From Anodontia alba (taxonomy: Eukaryota > Mollusca > Bivalvia > Lucinida > Lucinidae): DNA of 64,000 nt. Below are positions 21,401 to 34,024 of the stretch, piece by piece (within the stretch, counting starts at the first letter, position 1; every line of letters begins with the position of its first letter). The notes under the pieces were generated by a model. That model did not search any database and was not told the DNA's origin. It worked only from the letters and a program-made list of their open reading frames with translations. The stretch is taken from the NCBI GenBank assembly GCA_964016985.1, contig OZ024827.1, positions 22,337,275-22,401,274 on the forward strand. Direction: 5' to 3'. Both the position numbers and the translations under genes were made by a program.

Positions 21401-22193
21401 AGCTTCATACATAATGTGCTAAAGTCTATAAATAATGTGTAAAGTTATGAGTCTAATGTGTCCCGGTTTACTGGTTAGTATATACGATAATTTATTATGT
21501 GACTAAGCTTTGGTTATTTCCAGTACAATTGGGGTATGTTTCAAAACTTTCTCATTTAAAAAGAATTTGAACACGTGCATTGACATGATTTTCGAAATAA
21601 ATGCTTCTTAATGCGATGTTCTGTTATTTTGTTCAGGCTCTTAATGGATAGACAAAAATCACTAGTATATGATATCCAAATCTGAGTTCAAAATAATCTT
21701 CGAGTTAGGCTCTGATTAGTTGAAGTTAAACATCATATGGCAAACAGTGTAGACCCAGATTAGACTGACTTGTTCAAAACGTATCATGAATGGTAAAACA
21801 CGAAGATGTCCAAACAGTTCGATTAAATAAAATAATTTCTGAGCTAACAGTGTAGTCCAAAACAGACGCCCCAGAGTTTTTGAAAAAAAATTTGGTAGAT
21901 CTTTAAGGTATGTGAATATATAGTGTAAATACGTTATTATACGTAAAACACATAACAGAGTATAAATGACACGTTGAACTACTTTTGGGACTCGTTCCGT
22001 GATGTTCGTGCTTCTTGTACTTTTTCTGCTATAAAATGGCTGATACCCAATAGAGTTCACTCATTATAATCAAGAGAGCCAAGAGTTACAGAGTTACGAC
22101 CGTTGATTTAAGGTAAGCGTTTATGTTCTTTATTTCCAAAGGCAGCATTTTAGGTTTCATTCATATTGCGTCTTTAAGCTTATCTTTGTTTTA
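21401..22193. other. No gene; half core-A palindrome
   Basis: A half core-A motif lies at 21738-21765 (ggcaaacagtgtagacccag). The 114-residue minus ORF (21716-22060) covers it and has no recognisable domain. I reject it as coding. Confidence 0.45.
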
Positions 22194-22427
22194 TTGGGGA
22201 AGGCAAATTCGAGCTCGTCCTGCAGCCCGTCCTGTTCCGCCGACGAATTTGCTGAACTTGAAGCTGCTCTCCAACAAGAGTGGCGGGGGATCCCACAGCA
22301 AGTTATCAATGCGCATGATAAATTGTATCGGCGATGCAGAACTGATCCAGGTGGTGTAGTCGTCACACCCGGTATTAGAGAAAGGGCTAAGAAGAAACGA
22401 GATCTAAACGCGTTTAGTACCGGTTAA
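22194..22427 (+). pseudogene. Possible Tc1-like transposase C-terminal remnant
   Basis: The ORF contains ELEAALQQEWRGIPQQVIN followed by LYRRCRTDPGG. The spacing and residues resemble the usual C-terminal end of Tc1 transposases (L-x-A-L-x-x-E-W-x-x-IPQ-x-x-I ... RRC ... GG). The catalytic region is absent and the ORF runs into a SINE1 fragment (22405-22450). It could be chance similarity; the EW-x-x-IPQ block is the main support. Confidence 0.4.
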
Positions 22428-22450
22428 CCGCTTTGGAGGTCTAAGCCTGC
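22405..22450 (+). mobile_element. SINE1 internal fragment
   Basis: taccggttaaccgctttgg and ctaagcctgcccagtaa match the 3' half of SINE1. The usual end is missing. Confidence 0.55.
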
Positions 22451-22888
22451 CCAGTAAGTATCACTGACGAAGGTTCAGTCAGTCATTCAGTCATTTGATC
22501 AATCGGTGTCATTTCAAGAAAGTGAGTTTTATATCAAATGTTTTTAATTCTAATATGTACAGTCAAAAATTTGAACTTTCAAGAATAAATGTCAATAAAA
22601 ATCAAATTTTAATGAATGAAATACTTGTTTCGTATCAAACGGAATAAAATTGTCATTCTGACACTGAATTTTGGATTTTTCACTTTTCGAATTTTAACAG
22701 ATCTTGAAATTCTGTGATCAGTTACGCTTTCACAATATCGGTTTTAAATGCGGTCGGAAAAATGCTAAACACTTTACACTTTATTGGTTGTGAAATCGGT
22801 CAGTTTTAACATAAGTGGATTTAAATTGCTGTAAATGTTTGGAAGACTCCACACTGTTAATGAAAAGCGCGCATTGAAGCAATGCATC

Positions 22889-23722
22889 CTTAAAGATAAT
22901 CTGCCGGCTACCCAAACATGGCGGCGAAATATGCCACCTGTACACGTCATCATAAAATAACAACAATCACAAATGAAATGCGCGTCTCATAAATTCAACT
23001 GATAAATAAAATGTCGAGGCATATCAAGTGGTTATCAAGATAAAAATGCAGTTTAGTAAGTATGAAAAAACTAACCTTTTAACTTGTGCAAATTCGGGAG
23101 CCAAAAGTTCCCATTTTTTTTTTCATAAATTCATAAAACTGCTAACGTCAGTTTGTTTCACAATGTTCCGTCTAGAGCAGCCTGAAATTAAAATATCCAA
23201 AAGCTTTCAAATAAAAACACAATATGCGTATATCCGCAGGTACCCAAACTGATACACAAAACTAAAATCTTGTCCTTTCATGTGTATAACGGACTGGATG
23301 CCGGTTTGTATTCTATCTGCACGTGCAAGGGGGGCAGCTTATTACATTATATATGTACGGTCAATGTACATTGTTTAATTGTTTAGAGCTGTTTGATAGC
23401 CTTCTTGGAAGCCAAAGTAGGTCTTTATTTGAATGAATTTGGATATTTAATTTTCCGGTTGCCCTAGATGGAACATTGTAAAAGAAAATGACATGGGTAC
23501 TTTATGTATTCATGGAAAAGGAACGGGAAATATTTTCTCAAAATTACGCAAGTTTTTCATACTTATACAATGCATTTTTATCTATTAATAACCACTTGAT
23601 ATATCCTGGCATTTGAGTTATCAGTTCAATTTGTTAGACACGCATTTCATTTCTGATTTATTTTATGACGTGTACAGGTGGCAAATTCCGCCGCCATGTT
23701 GCAGCCGGCAGATTATCCTTAA
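22889..23722. mobile_element. Long-inverted-repeat element, copy 1
   Basis: The outer ends taaagataatctgccggct and agccggcagattatcctta are inverted. The similarity continues inward for about 300 bases on each side (catggcggcg, ccacctgtacacgt, ataccaagtggttatc-like, aacttgtgcaaattcggg, cacaatgttcc). The loop of about 200 bases holds gtgtataacggactgg and ctgcacgtgcaagggg. There is no coding region. This is a fold-back type of non-autonomous DNA transposon. Confidence 0.8.
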
Positions 23723-23920
23723 CTGCCAAAATTCGAAACTAAGTCAGTTGACAATTTTTAGTTCGACCCCTTTAATGTATTATGCCCCTTTATTTAAAAA
23801 TTATTGGTGACTAATTCTCAGATTCATTTTCTTACATGCCAACTTACTTGCTATTATCTCAGTCATAAAATTTTCATTAATCTAGAGTTCATTAATCTCT
23901 ACTAGTTCACCGTTTTACAA

Positions 23921-24217
23921 GCCAGCCTCGGTGGCCCAGTCGGATGCGCCGTCCGACTGGAGACCAGAAGGTCGCGGGTTCAACCCCCGCCGAGGTTGCC
24001 AACATTCTTTCGTGGAGATTGATCATGAAATATGTTCTACGGTCATTCTCTCCCTTCGGCTGATTCAAGAAGGGCAGTTGTCAATTTCTGGCGAAAGAAT
24101 ATGCACAGTACTGGTTAACCGCTTAGAGGACTAAGCCTGACCAGTAAACGTGTGGTTGGGTAAACTGACCGCGCTCGACATGACCCGATTTGGTTGATTG
24201 GGCCGTAAAACCTCACC
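23921..24217 (+). mobile_element. SINE1, full copy
   Basis: The tRNA-like head has A box ggcccagtcgg and B box gggttcaacccccgc. Then come ttcgtggagattgatcatga, cattctctcccttcggctga, gcagttgtcaatttctgg, actggttaaccgcttagagg, accagtaaacgtgtggt and the tail gggccgtaaaacctcac. An imperfect target duplication (accgttttacaa / acccgattttacaa) flanks it. The body resembles molluscan V-type SINEs such as RUDI; the name is not verified. Confidence 0.85.
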
Positions 24218-24503
24218 CGATTTTACAAAATATCCGGAAGAAATAGGGTGTATACTTTTTTCTGCCTGTCGGTAAATAATGTACCACTTAATAATTGAGC
24301 CGGCACTCAACCGGTAAGATAGCTTGTGCGCAGAGCCGACTTAGGTCAGCTTGTCCTCCCACACATTCTAAGCAAAACCTGTCGTCCGGATGTTCGGTTA
24401 CATATAAAGCACAAACCAATGGCTCTTAATTGCATGCGCATTTCGTCGTTCCTTAACGGATATACGCAAATGTTATTCCCTAATCGACTGCTTGCTTATT
24501 ATA

Positions 24504-25468
24504 TTAAGGATAATCTGCCGGCTGTCCAAACATGGCGGCGGAATCTGCCGCCTCTACAAGTCCTCATAAGATACAAACAAATAACGTGAAATGCGTCTCA
24601 CAAATTCAACTGATAACTTAAATGTCAAGGCATATAAAGTGTTATTAAGATGAAAATGCATTGTACAAGTATGAAAACAAACTAACCTTCTAACTTGTGC
24701 AAATTCGGGACCAAAAAGCTTCTTTTTTTTTATGAATTCATAAAATACTGAATTATGAATTCATAAAATACTGACGTCAGTTTGTTTCACAATGTTCCGT
24801 CTAGAGCAGCCGGAAATAAAACTTCCGAAGCTTTCAAATAAAAAAACAATGCGTCTTAAGTCCGTAGGTACCCCGACTGATACACATAACTGAAATCATC
24901 GTTCTTTCATGTACATAGCGGACTGGCTACCAGTTATATTCTATTTGCACCTGCAAGGGGGCAGGTTGGGGGTGGCGAGGGTGGGGGGGGGGGGTTGGGG
25001 TGGCAGATAAGAAGTTATATATGTATGGTCAATGTACATTGTTTAGAGCTATCTTAGTGGCCTTTGTAGCTAAAACGTCTTTATTTGAATGATTTTTGGT
25101 ATTTTATTTTCCGGCCGCCCTAGATGGAACATTGTTAAATAAAATGACATTAGTATTTTATGAATTCATGTAATGTATTTTATGAATTCATGTAAAAAGG
25201 AAATGTTTTTTATGAATTCATGTAAAAAGGAAATGATGAATTCATGTAAAAAGGAAATGTTTATCTCAAATTTGTCAAGTTAGAACGTAAGTTTTTTCGC
25301 ACTTATAAAATGCACTTTTAATCTTTAAATAACCACTTGATATGCCTTGGACATTTTGTTGTCAGTTAAATTTGAGACACGCATTTCATTTGTGAATTTT
25401 TGTTACTTTATAGCGACAGGTAGTGGGCAAATTCCGCCATGTTTGGGCAGCCGGCAGCTTATCCATAC
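24504..25468. mobile_element. Long-inverted-repeat element, copy 2
   Basis: It has the same family ends as 22889 (taaggataatctgccggct ... agccggcagcttatcc) and about 300-bp arms. The loop contains a G-rich stretch (24960-25000). The right arm has a local expansion of tatgaattcatgtaaaaagg units (25150-25260). Bases 24218-24503 show nothing recognised. Confidence 0.8.
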
Positions 25469-25543
25469 ATAACCTTAGTCCAAATAGGCCGATAATTCAG
25501 CAGACGACAAACTGATATTTATTCCTGTAAGAATATAGGCTGT

Positions 25544-25657
25544 GACATTTCAAGCAAATTATTTCGGAAGTAGGCAGTTTACATTAAATATCGCCAGAAC
25601 GACATTTCAAGCAAATTATTTCGGAAGTAGGCAGTTTACATTAAATATCGCCAGTTC
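25544..25657 (+). repeat. 57-bp tandem duplication
   Basis: gacatttcaagcaaattatt through taaatatcgccag occurs twice with a 57-base offset and no differences that I can see. Confidence 0.85.
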
Positions 25658-27316
25658 TGAACAACCAATCGAGCGGTTTGTATGAGAACCTCTAAATTTC
25701 TTGAGAAGGGAGGCGATTAGGAAAAGATTTTAAGTGCGACAATGTCTAAATCTTATTTTTATTTTGGACGAATTTTGATGTACCAGGGTAAATTTACGAT
25801 TATTTGTCGTACAAGACAATCTCTTTTAGACGAAATGTCGGTAAGATGAAATGGTCTTTCGATAAACTGGGTTTCGACAAAATGTCGTGCATCCAATTCC
25901 TCTTACAGGGAGGTAGAAAAAAGTAGTGTATCCCTACAGCTAGAAAAGGGAAACTATTTCTTTGTAACAAGTCTGTAAATCCTCCTTGTTTAATTCCCTC
26001 ATTATAAAGACGGTTTGCAGAAAAACAGAACAGGAATTCAGCAGTAATCACGAACTAAAAGAACTTATCGGCAGCAAATGCCATCTTTCCGGAGCCCATT
26101 TGATACATTTCAAAGGCTGGCTCCTTTGCAAACGCACTGGAAAGTAAAGAGTTGAGATAATTGCCCGCCTCTCAGCACTTTCAGTACTTGGATTTTGTAC
26201 TACTGATCTAAGGCCGTTCTAAGGCATTCATTTTGTGTGGACCTGTGGCTACTCATCTCGCAGCTCGTGAGTTTGATCCTGTTGTCTTCCAAGCGGACAC
26301 ATGAGATTTATACAACGTCATCTTAACGTCAATGCAACGTCATGACGTTGCATCGACGTTGAGGCGACGTTATATACAGGTCATGTGCTTCCTTGGTTTG
26401 TTCATCACTCTCTGCGCTTGGAATTATTCAGCAAACAAGTTTGCTTTTTTATCATCTAAGGAGTTTATTTGCATTAAATAGTCGGTCTGTTTTCTGGAGA
26501 GACCACTACATTTCAATGTGGTCTGAATTTGTCTCCCAGCAAGCTGACCGTAGCGGAACATTATTAAACCTATAATACACAATTCGCACTTGATTTTACA
26601 AAACTAGAAATGCTATTCATCATTTTTGCACACAATGATTTTAGATTGAGGGAGTGGGCAGTCCACGTGACAGAGCGTGGAGGCTTCATATTGCTTACGA
26701 AGACCGGGTGTTAGTACCAGTCAAATTACTACTGAAAATTCTAAAGCGGTGGTTCTGGTGGTTTGTTTTTTGTGTGCCATGTGACAACGCGCTGCGGGGC
26801 ATTTTTCTTTAGTCCATTTCATAGACTAGCTCCAGTCTCAGTTATTAATATTTGATCTTGTAATTCCATATATACTTAAAAACCCTTAGAAACGTAAATG
26901 GCATATTCTCATTCATTGCAATTTTTCAAGCACTTGTTTACTTGCATCAATGTCTTTTCTACAAGAGCAGTTTAACAAAATTTGCCCTCAGATGCTCACT
27001 TATGCGTAAACAATAATGAAAAATGGTAAAACCGTCTAATTTCCTTTTTGGAAATTTTAGGAATGTAAAATTCTACTCCATTTTCATGCGATAATATCTA
27101 TTATGTTCCCAACAATACAGATACTCAATAAAAGCTGAAGTCCCTTAGTTGGATAGGACTTAAAGCCGTATCTCAGCTCTCAGATTGCATGGATTTTGAA
27201 ATTCGTCTAGAATGTCATTAAAAGAATCGACAAATGATTGAACAGTTCTCAATTCTGTCGATTATTGCCTTCAAAAATGCCATATTAAGGGTAACTTCGG
27301 ATTTTTATGCATACTC
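25658..27316. other. No gene; one palindrome
   Basis: 26298-26380 is the ACGTTG-type palindrome. The minus ORF of 83 residues at 25800-26051 and the plus ORF at 26393-26575 have no recognisable domain. Nothing else is identified. Confidence 0.45.
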
Positions 27317-27921
27317 TTAAGGATAATCTGCCGGCTGACCAAACATGGCGGCGGAATATGCCACCTGTACACGTAGTCTTAAAATATCAACAAAAATCAG
27401 AAATGAAATGCATCTCACAAATTGAACTGATAATTCAAATGTCAGGATATATCAAGTGGTTATTTATAGATAAAAATGCATTTATAAGTATGAAAAAACT
27501 TACGTTCTAACTTGCGTAATTTTGAGACAAATATTTCTTATAAATATTTTCTTTTACAATGTTCCACCTACGGCAACCGGAAAATTAAATATCCAAATTC
27601 ATTCAAATAAAGGCTGCTCTAGACGGAACATTGTGAAACAAACTGACGTTAGCAGTTTTATGAATTTATGAAAAGAAAAGGACTTTTGGCTCCCGAAAAG
27701 GACGTTTGGCTCCCGAATTTGCACAAGTTAGAAGGTTAGTTTTTTCATACATATAAAATACATTTTTATCTTTTGATAACCACTTGATATGCCTTGACAT
27801 TAAAGTTATCAGTTGACTTTATGAGAGCGCATTTCATTTGTGATTTTTGTTTATTTTATGATGGCGTGTACAGGTGGCAAATTTCGCCGCCATGTTTAGG
27901 TAGCCGGCAGATTATCCTTTA
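27317..27921. mobile_element. Long-inverted-repeat element, copy 3, loop lost
   Basis: The ends are taaggataatctgccggct and agccggcagattatcc. The two arms meet near 27600-27650 (attcattcaaataaagg then ctgctctagacggaacattg), so the roughly 200-base loop seen in copies 1 and 2 is missing. The copy is about 605 bp. Confidence 0.8.
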
Positions 27922-28249
27922 GTCTTTCATTTAAAAGCTAAAATCAATAAAAGCTGGTTCCCGACATGTATCCACATTTCGGTCACGGTCTAAGGGGCAT
28001 CATCCAGGCAATTTTAGCCTCTTAAAGTGTTAGGGTAAACCATTGTATTTAACTAATAGAAAAATTCAGCTTATGACAAAAGAAAACATCATTTTGGGGT
28101 TAAACGTAAATTTTCAGAAATTCTGATTTTTATCAGTCTTCTGGCTGACAGTGTTCGCGCTACTGACACTTGGGTAGCTGAACATATTGTTAACGTGCTC
28201 AGTTTATTGAAATGGGCTTGCAAACAGTAGTAAAGCCCATAGAATAATT

Positions 28250-28963
28250 AATTGACGGTTTGCTTTTGAATATTATTAATCAAAGGGAAACTGACCCCTT
28301 TACTATTTTGAATATATACTGTGCAATACATTAATAAATCACAATGTATAAAGTAATACTTTGGACGCCAGTAAGGTATGTGCATTTGTGTTGCATAAAA
28401 ATTGAAATAAGCATACTAAATTCTAAGTAATAGAATTTAGTAAAAGAATGATAAAAAAAAATAAAGGGCCACTAGTTTTAATTTCCCTTTATCATTCAAA
28501 TGCAAACTTGTTCAGTTGGCAATGCTGCTATTTACAATACTGTTTTAATAAGATCAGCATGTTGGCAATATTTTCAGCTACCAAAGTGTCAATGGTACGA
28601 ACATTATCAGATTCTGAGAAAAAAATGGGAATTTCTGAGAAATGCAGAATATCTGATTTTCTATTTTCTCAAACATTTATCTCGTACAATCCTGCAAATG
28701 TCTTTCATAAGGGTAAAAGACGCACAGAAATGGCCAGAAAGAAGTCAACCCTTTAGAGGCTAAAATTATGATTCCCCAAAGACAGGGTACCTCTAAGAAA
28801 ATGGAGTTGATTGCAAGTAAAGCTTCCTCTGATTTACTCAGTTGAAAGTCAAAACATTATTTATGTTCAAATGTAGTTACCATTTTTGGGTAAAAAGTAG
28901 CATTTTTTACGAAAATTAATCTTTATTTCAAAATTTTGCTGTTGGAAACACTCCTTTTCGGGT
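28250..28963 (+). repeat. Older dispersed repeat H, left part
   Basis: It is paralogous to 36240-36890: aagggccactagttttaatt, gaaatggccagaaagaag/tcaaccctttgagagg, gggtacctctaagaaaatg, ttttgggtaaaaagtag. It is interrupted by SINE2 at 28977 and continues at 31506-31600 (cttctgtggtttcgccctac, caaagtttgcatat), which matches 36940-36985. The two overlapping ORFs at 28448-28763 lie in this repeat and are not conserved as protein in the paralogue. Confidence 0.7.
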
Positions 28964-29123
28964 TCAACTTTAAGGATGGGGGGTGGTCGGGTGGTGCGAA
29001 GGTGTCGTGTATCTTATGTCACCGGGGCGTCCAACTGATATTGACTTACAGTTGGACAAGGCCTGCTATCCTTGTAGCAGGTAAAGGTAGAGGGGGAATG
29101 TTTTTATTTCTTCTGTTTCTTCA

Positions 29124-31338
29124 GTACAAACGATCATTTGATTCGTTTGGAATCCTTTATTCGTGATGCCTTTATTAAAAAAGAACATGTCGTAGCTGTA
29201 TTTTTTGATCTTAAAAGCTTACGATACTACATGGAAACATGGCATCATGAAAGATTTACATAAATTAGGCCTTAAAGGCCGATTACCACTTTTTATTCAA
29301 AACTTTTTATCAGATAGAACATTTAATGTTCGAATAGGTAATACGTTATCGGACATATTTAAACAAGAACAAGGTGTACCACAGGGAAGCATTTTATCAC
29401 CTACCTTGTTTGGCATTAAAATTAACGATATTGTTAAATGTGTGAAAGACCTTGATTGTTCACTTTTTGTTGACGATTTTGGAATATTTATTAGATCGAA
29501 AAATATGGAAACCATTGAATTCAAACTACAACGATGTTTAAACAATATAGAAGATTGGGCAACAGAAAATGGTTTCAAATTTTCAAAAACAAAAACTCAG
29601 TGCGTTCATTTTTGTCAAATACGTCAGCTACATTTAGATCCTCATCTTACCATATACGGTAGTCCTATTCCAGTCGTCAGTGAAGCAAAATTCCTAGGTC
29701 TTCTGTTCGATAACAAATTATCTTTTATACCACACATCAAAGCTTTAAAAGCTAAATGTCTTAAAGCACTTGATATTCTTAAAGTTCTCTCCAGTTCCGA
29801 CTGGGGAGGAGATCGTACTGTTCTTTTAAATCTTTATAGATCTTTAATTCGATCTAAACTGGATTATGGATCCATAGTTTATGGATCCGCTAGAAAATCT
29901 TATTTGAAATCTTTGGATACTATTCATCACCAAGGTTTACGTCTGGCTCTAGGGGCTTTTCGTACTTCCCCCGTCGAAAGTTTATGCGCTGAATCAAATG
30001 AACCATCATTGTATATAAGAAGAGAGAAATTGTCTCTTCAATATGTTACTAAATTAGCCGCCAATCCACGTAATTCAGCCTATGATTGTGTTTTTAATCC
30101 TAAATATGAAAGATTTTACAACAATAAACCAACGGCTATTAAACCCCTTGGCCTGAGAATACAACCGTTACTTCAAGAGGCCAATATTAATATTAAAAAT
30201 GTTCAGCATTTTTCTTTTCCATCAAAAGAGCCATGGACGTTAAATCCTCCAAAGATTATATTAGACCTTCATAAAAATAAAAAAAAAAAACAAAAAAAAC
30301 AGAAGTTGAGTCGCATATTTTTAAAAATGAATTTTTAGAAATCAAATCAAATTATAAACAATACCTGTCAATTTATACAGATGGTTCGAAACAAGATGAG
30401 AAAGTTGCTTGTTCTGTTATTAGTCCAAATTTTACTGACAGTATCAGATTACCTGATAATAGCTCCATTTTTACCGCAGAAGCCAAAGCAATTGATATTG
30501 CACTTTACCATATCAGAGATCAGTCTGAAAAACAGTTCATCATTTATTCAGATTCTCTTTCTGTATTATATCTCTTAAAGATTTACACCATAGAAACCCA
30601 TTAGTTCAGCAAATTCTTAAAAAATATTATTACCTTTCAGTTTCAAAAGAAATTGTATTTTTTGGCTTCCCAGCCACGTTAATATTCGTGGAAATGAATT
30701 AGCCGATTTAGAAGCTAAATCTGCACTATCCTTAGTGATAACCAATTTTAAAATTCCTCACTCCGACTTTAAATCGAACATCCGTCTATACATTAACAAT
30801 AAATGTCAGTCTGTTTGGGAAACACAAACTCAAAATAAACTAAATGAAATAAAACCAAATTTTAACAGCAAATGTACATTTTCTACTTACAGCAGAAAAG
30901 AACAAACAAAAATCACGAGATGCAGAATTGGACACACTAGAATTACTCATTCTTACGTATTAAAAAATGAACAAGCTCCATTCTGCATTCCTTGTAACGA
31001 ACCTTTTACGGTGAAACATTTTCTTGTCACTTGTGCTGAATTTAATTATATTCGCACAAAGTATTTTAATATAAAAACTATAAAGGAACTTTTTAATGAT
31101 ATGCCAACTCAGAAAATACTCGACTTTCTGAAAGAGATCGGACTTTTTAATAAAATATGATCTGTATTTTTAATAACTTAAAATCATTGATACTTTATCT
31201 TTTTTAAATGAACTCATCAATCCTAGATCCTTTTAATTTCTCATTAAATAAAATCATCATATAATATACAACTTATTAGACGCTATATGCCCTTTTAGGG
31301 TTGAGCGTCTATAAACAAAATATCCATCCATCCATCCA
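29124..31338 (+). mobile_element. Non-LTR retrotransposon copy 1, 5'-truncated (I/Nimb-like)
   Basis: Starting inside the RT domain, it carries the rest of ORF2 and the 3' UTR and ends gggttgagcgtctataaac then (ATCC)n. The 12-base TSD tctgtttcttca flanks it. Its 5' end corresponds to about 44228 of the full-length copy at 41169. All three copies in the window are in + orientation. Confidence 0.9.
29160..31160 (+). pseudogene. LINE ORF2 fragment: RT, RNase H and C-terminal zinc motif
   Basis: The longest open stretch (29205-30338, 377 residues) carries YDTTWKHG, GVPQGSILSP and the catalytic FVDDF (about residue 89), followed by thumb and connection sequence. A one-base change near 29213 breaks the FFDL-KAYD motif, and an A-tract expansion at 30278-30300 shifts the frame. 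RNase H with YTDGSKQD lies at about 30370-30600. The terminal ORF (30735-31160) ends with CIPCNEPFTVKHFLVTC, the CCHC-like motif usual at the end of I/Jockey-type ORF2. It is enzymatically dead because of the breaks. Confidence 0.85.
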
Positions 31339-31505
31339 TCTGTTTCTTCACTATCATTCCTGTTCCTCTTTCTTTCCTGTTCCTCTCTTTCATCTCCTCT
31401 ACTGTCTCTTCTGTCTCTTTTCTCCCTTATCTGGGAGACGACACAAAATGACCCACAAGGGTTGACGAGTCGTTAAACCCCAACACAATCAATCAACTTT
31501 AAGGA

Positions 31506-33190
31506 AGTCAACAATATTTCCAACTTCTGTGGTTTCGCCCTACGTCTGTCAAAGTTTGCATATTTACAAAATTGTATAATTTAAGTGACTCTTTAATTAT
31601 TTTGTGTAGTATATTTGAAATGGATTACATGAATTGACATAAAAATTACAGAAATTTACATAAAAATTGCAGAAATTATCTTACAACATACGTTAGTCTG
31701 AACTGGGTTCCCACCCGTATGTAGAATTGTGTAGGTCTGTCGTTGAGGAAGATTATTATAAAGTATAAAATAGTTTCTTAATTTAACATGGTTTCCTCAT
31801 ACTGGTTACATGTATTACTTTTAATACACAATGCATTAGTTACACCACTTACATTTATGTACATATATATAACGTGCGTACATAAATGTATCATTTTAGG
31901 AATTAGATGTCAATACCTGGTAAACACGTGTACATTATACCCACGCAGGCGTAGCGGCGTGAAGCCGGAGATATAACCTTTATAAACTGGGTCTTAATTG
32001 TTAAATTTAAAATTTTAGAGTAGTATTACTGCTAGTACTTATTGTCTTACTGAAATATATTATAAATAAACATTAAATATTCATTCAGTATACAAGTAAT
32101 GGTAATGGTCAAATAAAACGGTATATAACAATTTTTCCATAAGCAGATTTATTACAAACATTGAAAATAAAATTTCTAACATAGCCCACTGTCCTCTGCA
32201 TGAACGCCAGATCTAAGCCACTCGGGTCTTGTGCTTTGCAATTTAATTGTCCTGCTCATAATGGAGACGTTGCTATACAGTAAAATACCTTTGTGCTTGT
32301 GCAAGGACACTTTGACACATAAGTTTGCATGTCTGGGCTAGTTTCCCAAACCGTGTAGAATTATACATGTCCATCGTCTTGGAAGATATAAAGTACAAAA
32401 TAGGATATCAATACATATGTAAACAAACCTATTTTATATCTACTAGAGTGAAATGGAGCGATTTCTCCTTTACAGACTGTCTATTAGCGGTGTTATTTTA
32501 TATCTTTATTAGTAGCACCAACATAATATCAAGTAGAAATGTGTACATTAGCAGTATATACATATATAGAATTATTCACATTGAAGGCAATATTTTATCT
32601 GTTGCGTAAATAAGTATTTTATACTTAACGTGGCAAGTATGGATTTTATCCATTAAAAGGCTATAGACAAATCTGTGCTTAAAGGTTAACTTTATTTCCC
32701 TGTAATACTATAATTCTAACACTAATTACATCAATAACCTTCTAAGACTAATTACATCAGCAGTGGTTACAACAGTAGTGGTAAACAAGCAGTAATTAGG
32801 GTCTTTACTTTATTTAATGGGTGTCACTTGGAGTATTTCTGTGTATCTAATAGGGTAAATTGTTTCAAAAAGATTAATTTACCCACTTTAAACAAGATTA
32901 ATTTACCCACTTTTCTACAATCTAAACAGGTTATTAAACAGGTTATTAAACAATGACATTTTCTTTAAGAACAATTCCATTCATACAGGCAAAATCTTTT
33001 GATATTGCCACAGCACTGACTTTACCAACAGTGGTTACTAGCTTTAAATTTTATTGGTATTCTGTATGAAGGCAGAGCAGATGGTTTGACCTGTATTTCA
33101 AATACATTACACTTTTCTATTTTCTATTTAAATTCTATTAATGAACCACGATTTTTCAATTACCACCAAAACAAAATTTACATTGCAAAA
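31506..33190. other. End of repeat H, then no gene
   Basis: Repeat H continues to about 31640. Two stretches (31700-31790 and 32340-32410) share gtagaattgtgtaggtctg / gtagaattatacatgtcc and aaagtataaaata, a weak local duplication. 32860-32960 repeats agattaatttacccactt and aacaggttattaaac. No ORF is convincing. Confidence 0.5.
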
Positions 33191-33890
33191 AGAAGTCCAG
33201 GGAATGTCAAAATCACAAGCCGCAGCCCTTCCCAAACACCTTTAGGAAGAGAAAGACAAAACCAAACAAGCGCAAATCGAACAAACGTACAAAAAAGCAT
33301 TGATTAATTCTCTTCGCCGATCAAGGTGATCGCAATGCTAAAAGGACTATAACACAACAACAAAATAACGAGGCAAGACAAAACAAATCACCTCGTAGAA
33401 TAAATCAAACCAACAATGAGTAAGACCAACGCCGGGACCACCACCTTAGATCGGTTAGTAGACGAAAACCACCGGGGTGGTGGTGGTGGTGGGGATGTTA
33501 AAGCACTTTTACGCAGACTTCACCCTGGGTCTCGATGCCACTCTTAATCACAACTAGTAAAACACACAAACCAAAGTGGACAGCTATTAAAGACGGTGAC
33601 CACAATGTTAGCATCACAACATACATAAAAATGCAATGCAGGAACGACAAAGCTACAAAAACTATAGGTCCACACAACATACATAAAAATGCAATGCAGG
33701 AACGACAAAGCTACAAAAACTATAGACTAACACACCAGGACCCCTCCTAAAAACGGTCAGTAGAATAAACGAAGTTTAAAGCACTTATAGCCGGCCAATT
33801 CCAACCTGGGTCCCGATGGTACTCTTAATAAAGAAATACATATTGAAAACAATCGGTTCGCATAAAGGCTCCCAACTCGGACCAATAGAA
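33190..33890 (-). repeat. Dispersed repeat G
   Basis: Landmarks are agaagtccagggaatgtc, gcagcccttcccaaacacc, caaacgtacaaaaaagcatt, gcaatgctaaaaggact, cctcgtagaataaatc, aagaccaacgccgggacca, gtttaaagcactt and ctgggtcccgatg. Other copies are at 38465-38780 (opposite strand) and 51757-52450. No conserved protein is visible. A 58-base unit (cacaacatacataaaaatgc...) is duplicated at 33615 and 33673. Confidence 0.75.
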
Positions 33891-34024
33891 TTTATATTTA
33901 AACAGAATCTTATTCTTTCATTTATATTTAAACAGTATTTTAATTCTTTCTGTTTTATATATTCTATTAATAATGAATCTATTTTTGTAAACTTAACCAC
34001 CAAAAATTCTAATTCTAAAACAAA

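Larger units (their letters stand above)
28977..31492 (+). mobile_element. SINE2 interrupted by a LINE
   Basis: The left half is 28977-29123 and the right half 31351-31492. Together they match the intact SINE2 at 14365-14655. The outer target duplication tcaactttaagga is perfect at 28964-28976 and 31493-31505. The inner one, tctgtttcttca, is at 29112-29123 and 31339-31350. SINE2 landed in repeat H, then the LINE landed in SINE2. Confidence 0.9.

Noticed and set aside
21716..22060. 114-residue minus-strand ORF
   Set aside because: It contains half of a palindromic MITE core and shows no domain; likely chance in AT-rich DNA.
23921..24000. tRNA gene (also at 54889, 57272 and 40677)
   Set aside because: A and B boxes are present, but cloverleaf pairing is incomplete and each is fused to a SINE body and tail found repeatedly.
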